A stretch of DNA of 64,000 nucleotides, from NCBI RefSeq assembly GCF_023746555.1, contig NZ_CP098755.1, positions 4,782,001 through 4,846,000 on the forward strand, given 5' to 3'. Below the pieces are notes generated by a model. The model saw only the letters and a list, made by a program, of their open reading frames with translations. It was not told where the DNA came from and made no database searches. This DNA comes from Brevibacillus ruminantium. Its GTDB lineage: Bacteria; Bacillota; Bacilli; Brevibacillales; Brevibacillaceae. Every line of letters starts with the position of its first letter. The first letter of the stretch is position 1. Shown here piece by piece: positions 59,629 through 64,000 of this stretch. Position numbers and translations under genes: made by a program.

Positions 59629-60450
59629 TTACTCTTTCTTTTCTACTTCGCTTCTCCAATCACTGGAATGGAACCACTTTTCAATGGAGGCTTGATCTTC
59701 CAGACTGCCTTTGTAGGAAGCGAGGAAGGAGTTAATCCAGAGGACTGTTTCCACATCGTTGAGCGGAACCGCAATCCCCAGATTGTCAGTAGAAATCAAG
59801 TCGTAAATCCCTCTTGTCTGGAAAGAAGGATTTTGCTCATATTCGCGAACAACCACTTCTTCTGTGACAACGCCATCCGCTTGTCCCTGAGTCATTGCCA
59901 TTGCAGCCGCAGGGACGCTTTCGAAATCGAGTACCTTGGCTTGCTTGAAAATTTGCTTGGCTAACAGCGCACCTGTAGTCCCTTGGGAAACGGCGATCTT
60001 TTTATCAGGCTTGTCCAGGTCCTCCCAAGACTTGGTAGTCGTGTCTGCTTTCGGCACCATGAATACCTGTCCTGTCGAATAGTAAGGGTTGGAGAAGCTG
60101 ACAGAAAGTGCGCGATCGCCGCGAATGGTCATCGCCGAAACCGCCATGTCAATATCGCCTGTTTGCAGGGCTGGAATCAACCCGCTGAATTTCATTTGTT
60201 TAAATTCCACTTCAACGCCAAGCGCTTTGCCCAATGCCGTCATCATGTCGATGTCATACCCGATAAAGTTGCCCTGCTTGTCCTTCATCTCAAACGGCAT
60301 ATAGGCAGAACCCGTACCCACCACAAGCTTCTTCTTTTCTTTTACCTTCTGGATGGTCGATGGCGCCTTCTGTTCCGGTCCGGCCTGTTGCGAACAACCT
60401 GTTACGGCCAGAAGAAGAAAGGATAACATCACGATAATTGCCTTTTTCAT
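59629..60450 (-). CDS. Amino-acid-binding lipoprotein (family 3, ArtP/GlnH type)
   Basis: I chose ATG 60450 with GAGGGGG upstream; the 273-residue product starts MKKAIIVMLSFLLLAVTGC, a lipoprotein signal with lipobox VTGC. VVGTGSAYMPFEMKDKQGNF and IGYDIDMMTALGKALGVEVE are the family 3 ligand-binding signature; GDIDMAVSAMTIRGDRALSV and IAVSQGTTGALLAKQIF complete the pocket. It brings a polar amino acid to the permease. Arginine or citrulline is inferred from argH in the same operon. Confidence 0.87.
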   Translation of the reverse strand: MKKAIIVMLSFLLLAVTGCSQQAGPEQKAPSTIQKVKEKKKLVVGTGSAYMPFEMKDKQGNFIGYDIDMMTALGKALGVEVEFKQMKFSGLIPALQTGDIDMAVSAMTIRGDRALSVSFSNPYYSTGQVFMVPKADTTTKSWEDLDKPDKKIAVSQGTTGALLAKQIFKQAKVLDFESVPAAAMAMTQGQADGVVTEEVVVREYEQNPSFQTRGIYDLISTDNLGIAVPLNDVETVLWINSFLASYKGSLEDQASIEKWFHSSDWRSEVEKKE

Positions 60451-60633
60451 CAACGCTTCCCCCTCAGTAATCATTGTGTATGTCCAACCTCTAAATGCCG
60501 AATATTGGCACACGAAAGCTGTCACCTATGTTGAACCCGTGATGTACTATTTACGGGTTAGTTAAGGGTAAATACCCTGTAAATGATTGTACTCGTATCA
60601 CCCTGCCATATCAACGCATTTTTTTAAAGAATC

Positions 60634-60669
60634 TAAAAAAAATAATCATTCATTGAATAGAATGATTAT
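60634..60669 (-). terminator. Terminator overlapping the regulator stop
   Basis: ATAATCATTC and GAATGATTAT form a 10-bp stem; eight T follow on the minus strand. The stop codon of the gene at 60650 lies inside the stem. Confidence 0.8.
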
Positions 60670-61957
60670 ACAAACGGTATATTTTACTTGGGCGGCCGCG
60701 CGTAGCGGATGATTCCTCGCCGATGCATTCCGCCAGCTCCACTTCGCACAGCAGAGCGACAATCCTTCGCGCATTCCGTTCGTCCATATAGAGGTGGGTG
60801 GTCAAATCTTTTGTGGTGAAATCATTCCAGCCCATCCGTCGGATCAGTGCTTCGATCTTATTATAGGTTTTCACACTGATGTTTCCTTTTTTCAGCTTTT
60901 CCAATAAATCCTTGTCGTCCATGCGGAAGGAGTACGTAATCTCTTCCTTGCCCACCGACTCGCTGATCGTCCCATCTTCCTGCACGATAATCATGCCTCG
61001 TTCCGCTTTTTCCTTCGAATACTGGATCGCCTGCCTGGCGTTTACCTCCGCTTTAAAAACCGTCTCTCCAAACCCGATGCCCACCGCTGCAGTCGTTTCC
61101 GATTCCAGTGACAGCTGGAAAACGGTGTTTTGCACCATCGTCAGTTCTCTTTCAATCGCCCCGCGGGAACTGAAGATCACATAGCGGCCATATCCTTTTT
61201 CCAGCAGGGAGCCATCCAGCTTTTCGCAAAGCCGCAGCAGGGCCTCTTTCCAACGCAGCTCCTGATACTGGAGATGGTAGGGGCTTTTCGCCTTTTGGGC
61301 AATCTTGTCGAACTGCTCGATTTCCATGATCACCACGCCGATTTGCGTATCCTTGAAATAGATAGTTCTGACCTTTTCCGCAAGAATCCGAAGAGTCTTG
61401 CGAATCTCCATACGGGTCGGCGAAATCCAAAAAGCCGGCACTCCCGCTTCACGCAGCGACTGATAGACAAATTGGAAGCAGGTAACCGCTCCATCCGTCT
61501 TTCCCGCTTTCCAGAGATCCAGATGGAATTGCAGCAATTCCTTTAGATCTGTTTCTTCGTCATACAGTTTCACATAAATCTTGCTCGGAACGTTCTCTAG
61601 TTGTTGAATGGCTTCCTCCGGGTCGGACGTGTCAATCTCATCGATACTTACCCGATCGATATAGGTTCCCAGCTCACAGGCCATGTTGAGAAAGCATTTA
61701 TACAGACTGGCCTCCGAGTGATGAATATGCATCATGTTTTCATCCGATCCCAGCGTCTTTCGCGCAATTTTGTACGGAATCTGTGCAGAAAAGAGCCACA
61801 CGTCCACATGATGGTCATGCTCCAGAACAATCTCAGGTGTATTTTTAAACGATTGGTACGGATAGGGAATAAACTCCATCATCTGCCCAAATTCTTTCGC
61901 CACATCAAGAATCCGATCCACAGAGAGATGCGGCCCGACAACACCGATTCTATACAT
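60650..61957 (-). CDS. Predicted regulator with degenerate cyclase-like domain and winged helix
   Basis: I do not recognise the family of this 435-residue protein. It begins YRIGVVGPHLSVDRILDVAK with a receptor-like region (to about 170). Residues about 205-330 resemble a GGDEF/cyclase fold without the catalytic motif (GVVIMEIEQFDKIAQKAK, then RYVIFSSRGAIERELTMVQ and AAVGIGFGETVFKAEVNARQ). The C-terminus GWNDFTTKDLTTHLYMDERN with RRIVALLCEVELAECIG is a winged helix. It is soluble. It lies upstream of the amino-acid ABC operon on the same strand but its terminator separates the transcripts; regulation of that operon is possible. Confidence 0.6.
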   Translation of the reverse strand: MYRIGVVGPHLSVDRILDVAKEFGQMMEFIPYPYQSFKNTPEIVLEHDHHVDVWLFSAQIPYKIARKTLGSDENMMHIHHSEASLYKCFLNMACELGTYIDRVSIDEIDTSDPEEAIQQLENVPSKIYVKLYDEETDLKELLQFHLDLWKAGKTDGAVTCFQFVYQSLREAGVPAFWISPTRMEIRKTLRILAEKVRTIYFKDTQIGVVIMEIEQFDKIAQKAKSPYHLQYQELRWKEALLRLCEKLDGSLLEKGYGRYVIFSSRGAIERELTMVQNTVFQLSLESETTAAVGIGFGETVFKAEVNARQAIQYSKEKAERGMIIVQEDGTISESVGKEEITYSFRMDDKDLLEKLKKGNISVKTYNKIEALIRRMGWNDFTTKDLTTHLYMDERNARRIVALLCEVELAECIGEESSATRGRPSKIYRLYNHSIQ

Positions 61958-62118
61958 TTATTTTTCCCACTTTCCCCAAGATTCCTCATTTATTTTATAC
62001 ATGGAGTTTGTGGGAAAGCTAGTGTATTCTCCTGTTTTTCCAGTCGCCCATCTCCGCCAGGCTCGTCTCCTCCTCGTCTACCTTGCAGTGGTCGGCTTGC
62101 TGGGCGAGTTGGAAACAA

Positions 62119-62145
62119 AAACCCTTCCAGTGGTTGGAAGGGTTT
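62119..62145 (-). terminator. Terminator of the deacetylase gene
   Basis: AAACCCTTCCA and TGGAAGGGTTT form an 11-bp stem with a 5-base loop; on the minus strand TTTTTG follows. It is about 50 bases after the stop at 62197. Confidence 0.85.
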
Positions 62146-62196
62146 CGTATCAGTAGAACTTGTTTGACTCATTCCTGATGAGCAGTGAAAAGATTA

Positions 62197-63027
62197 TTAT
62201 ATGGAATACTTCTGTAGTGTCTCTATCAAGTCTTCCGCCGATTTTCTGTTCGTATTTATCCGGAAAATTTTACGTTGGTTCCTATGGTTAATCCCTTCTT
62301 CTACTGTAAAGAACAACTCATAACCTAATTCCGTAGCAACCTCGATTACTGTTTCGTTGTAGGCTCCATATGGATAAGCCAGGAGTCGGGATTGTTCACC
62401 TAATTCTTCGAACAGTCTCTTTTCAGCCAATTCAAGATCGGCTTTTATCCGCATTTTATACTCTTCCTGCGATTCAATGCGTTTTTCACTTTCCAAGTAG
62501 ATTCTATTGGCTAACATGGGCTTACTGTTTCCGTCCTGAGTTGTTTTCATTTTACGATGATGATCATAGGTATGGCTGTAAAAACTCATACCATTCGCTT
62601 TCATCTCCTGTATTTGGTTCCACGTGAGATGTGGAAGTGCCGCAGGGTCGAAAACGTCTATCGATTTCACAACCAGAAAATTGGTAGCCGAAATGCCTCG
62701 CTTTTTTAGCTCAGGATAAGTATAGGTATAAAAACTTTCATATCCGTCATCAAACGTCAAAACAACAGCATTTGGAGGTATCTTTTCACCTGTACGAATA
62801 AATTTTACGAAGGTTTCCATGCTGATAATGTTATATTGTTTTTGGATAAGAGCGTCTAAATGCTGTGCAAATGTAGATGGAGACAGCGTGGCATCATTTT
62901 CAACAAAATCAAGATGGTGATACGTCAGTATGATTGCTTTGTTTTGATAATAGACAGGTTGTTTTGAATAGCTGACAATAAGAAAAGATACTCCGAACAC
63001 GAGTAAGACCAGAAAAAAACGATGCAT
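62197..63027 (-). CDS. Membrane-anchored polysaccharide deacetylase
   Basis: The 276-residue protein has an N-terminal membrane segment (FFLVLLVFGVSFLIVSYS), then a NodB domain: ILTYHHLDF, the catalytic TFDDGYESFYTY, the metal His pair in SFYSHTYDHH, and LLAYPYGAYNETVIEVA. It most resembles the PgaB/IcaB type that removes acetyl groups from poly-N-acetylglucosamine or wall sugars outside the cell. No polymer synthesis genes are near. Confidence 0.85.
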   Translation of the reverse strand: MHRFFLVLLVFGVSFLIVSYSKQPVYYQNKAIILTYHHLDFVENDATLSPSTFAQHLDALIQKQYNIISMETFVKFIRTGEKIPPNAVVLTFDDGYESFYTYTYPELKKRGISATNFLVVKSIDVFDPAALPHLTWNQIQEMKANGMSFYSHTYDHHRKMKTTQDGNSKPMLANRIYLESEKRIESQEEYKMRIKADLELAEKRLFEELGEQSRLLAYPYGAYNETVIEVATELGYELFFTVEEGINHRNQRKIFRINTNRKSAEDLIETLQKYSI

Positions 63028-63218
63028 AGTATTCCCCTCTACCTTTATTGTGTTTATCCATTAGATCCAGCCCGGTAATTTTTGTGACACAATAAGGCGG
63101 GGTTCACTCTTGATTCCTTGACCAGACAAACATTCGTGTATAGTTGCAAAAGAACGTACTTTTTGAAGTGAACTGTAGAGATGATCGTACATACAGGAGT
63201 AGGCATTAGTTCATCAAA

Positions 63219-63246
63219 AAAGGAAGGGAAACTACGCCCTTCCTTT
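63219..63246. terminator. Bidirectional terminator
   Basis: AAAGGAAGGG and CCCTTCCTTT form a perfect 10-bp stem with an 8-base loop. A and T runs flank it on both sides. Confidence 0.85.
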
Positions 63247-63358
63247 CTTAATTATAATTCCGCCTTAGGGTTCGCTTCGCCTTACGCTCTTGACTCTATT
63301 GGTTTCGAAAAAGACGTCCCAATTAGGTGGACGAAACCTTTTCATATATCGGTTGATT

Positions 63359-63390
63359 GAGTTTATACAAAAATCTTGACAGACCCGACC
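63359..63390 (-). mobile_element. Solo IS256-like terminus
   Basis: On the minus strand GTCTGTCAAGATTTTTGTAT then AAACTC resembles the end of IS256-family elements and also the short block near 24681-24708. No transposase is attached. It may be a scar of a lost IS. Confidence 0.35.
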
Positions 63391-63402
63391 TTGACTTTCT
63401 AC

Positions 63403-63501
63403 TTATTGTTTGTTTTGTTTGATCCGCCTTAGTAAGATAACTTGACCACTGTATAGAACGACCAATATCGAACATGATCCAATTAATACAGCTTCAACCA
63501 T
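63403..63501 (-). CDS. Small membrane protein, 32 aa
   Basis: ATG 63501 opens a 32-residue frame with one membrane segment (MVEAVLIGSCSILVVLYSGQ) and a basic tail (LRRIKQNKQ). A GGGAG site is 12 bases away, a bit far. The form is that of small sporulation or stress peptides. It lies downstream of another small membrane gene and may belong to the same transcript. Confidence 0.45.
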   Translation of the reverse strand: MVEAVLIGSCSILVVLYSGQVILLRRIKQNKQ

Positions 63502-63590
63502 TTAGCAGTACATCTCCCTTTCAGAAAGTAAAATGAAGAGATTGAAAAGGGGGGAAACAGCCCAGTTATTTTCGTTTCCACCCAAATAAG

Positions 63591-63785
63591 TTATGGTGGA
63601 CTATGATCTTCTCCTTCATTATTTTCCTTCTTTTCTTCACATTGCTTATTATCTTTATTTGCTTTTAATTGTAAATCTAAAATATTGTTAATTCGTACCT
63701 GTAGTTCTATATGTTTGTATGTTACAACCAGAACTAAAAAGCAAACGATGAGAGCAAGCGCATTCACCCAGTCAAATGACATCAT
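63591..63785 (-). CDS. Small membrane protein, 64 aa (YvrJ-like form)
   Basis: The 64-residue product has one membrane segment (DWVNALALIVCFLVLVVTY, about residues 5-23), then an amphipathic helix and an acidic tail rich in E and N. The start overlaps the stop of the upstream gene (ATGA), so translation is coupled. In B. subtilis the small membrane gene yvrJ accompanies the sigO-rsoA group; this gene has a similar size and position but I cannot prove homology. Confidence 0.55.
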   Translation of the reverse strand: MMSFDWVNALALIVCFLVLVVTYKHIELQVRINNILDLQLKANKDNKQCEEKKENNEGEDHSPP

Positions 63786-64000
63786 GGTTGTATTTCTCCC
63801 CGGCGGATCGCTTCAATCATAGCAGCCTTCATTTCCTGTATTGACTCTTCTCGTGGCAGTTTAATAAAGTTTGCTAGGTATTCCATGTCGGGGTTCAGAA
63901 AATCAATAATTTCCAGCATTGCCCGGTTATCACCTGCCTGGGCGAGTTTAAACGTTATATAAAAGGAAGTATTTTTTCCGCGAGTACACGAAGGTATTTG
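63782..64000 (-). CDS. RsoA/HTH_16-like protein, 5' end outside window
   Basis: The frame enters from the right edge and ends at TGA 63782-63784. The visible 72 residues include TFKLAQAGDNRAMLEIIDFL, then LANFIKLPREESIQEMKAAM and a short tail. KLAQxGDxxAMxxII is the start of the HTH_16 conjugative-transposon/sigma-like domain found in the B. subtilis sigma-O partner RsoA. It probably helps a sigma-like factor encoded upstream; that cannot be seen here. Confidence 0.5.
   Translation of the reverse strand, partial: QIPSCTRGKNTSFYITFKLAQAGDNRAMLEIIDFLNPDMEYLANFIKLPREESIQEMKAAMIEAIRRGEIQP

Larger units (their letters stand above)
63028..63402. other. 375-bp region without genes
   Basis: I see no CDS. 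The region holds a strong bidirectional terminator (63219-63246) and, at 63359-63390, a solitary stretch like an IS256-family terminus. Confidence 0.5.

Overview
The window looks like chromosomal DNA of a spore-forming Bacillota of the Brevibacillus/Paenibacillus group. The reasons are strong AGGAGG-type ribosome sites with frequent TTG and GTG starts, middling base composition, an S-layer-homology surface protein, a Bacillus subtilis-like yhbJ-yhcA-yhcB-yhcC gene order, GlpP-type antitermination and many decayed insertion sequences. The genus is inferred; no search was run.

Layout. 1-5.5 kb: a truncated sensor gene with a degenerate kinase domain, divergent from an efflux operon (yhbJ, yhcA, yhcB, yhcC-like, a 51-residue ORF, a frameshifted membrane gene). 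5.5-8.2 kb: two pieces of an IS3-family element flanking a lipoprotein gene and an M23 peptidase gene. 8.3-13.7 kb: a 1785-residue SLH protein with eight 252-bp repeats. 14-16.7 kb: an acetyltransferase gene, three tail-collar (MdpB-like) genes and an IS200/IS605-like element that has no transposase but keeps a structured right end like a TnpB guide RNA. 16.7-24.4 kb: a CoA-dependent catabolic operon (thiolase, class III CoA-transferase, SDR, MFS, hydrolase, M20 peptidase) divergent from a TetR gene with a clear promoter and dyads. 24.8-31.6 kb: a GlpP-linked uptake operon (ABC transporter, metallophosphoesterase, nucleotidase) whose binding-protein gene carries a frameshift. 31.7-36.5 kb: IS256 remnant, two paralogous ECF sigma/anti-sigma pairs and a transposase scrap. 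36.5-41.3 kb: a LanFEG-like peptide-resistance ABC exporter divergent from a two-component system. 41.2-44.2 kb: a tmRNA/tRNA-end-like palindrome and a large GAF-PAS histidine kinase. 44.3-46.1 kb: an intact-looking IS1182-family element whose transposase is split at a canonical slippery heptamer. 46.3-55.2 kb: a complete four-gene Wadjet-type SMC/Toprim defence operon (TIGR02677/02678/02680/02679 families) followed by a tightly coupled MazF/PemK-like gene. 55.3-56.3 kb: a divergent zinc-ribbon transposase-like gene. 56.6-64 kb: amino-acid ABC transporter with argH, an unusual regulator, a polysaccharide deacetylase, and small membrane-protein genes next to an RsoA/HTH_16-like gene cut by the window end.

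The most notable system is the defence operon. Its four core proteins form a known anti-plasmid machine (an SMC-like motor, two accessory subunits and a Toprim nuclease). Here a MazF-like endoribonuclease with an N-terminal extension and no visible antitoxin is added as a fifth cistron, with its ribosome site inside the end of jetD. Other unusual points are the kinase-dead sensor that lacks the usual AAA module, the transposase-less guide-RNA element, and the GlpP gene placed upstream of a terminator-bearing leader of a glycerophosphate-type uptake operon.
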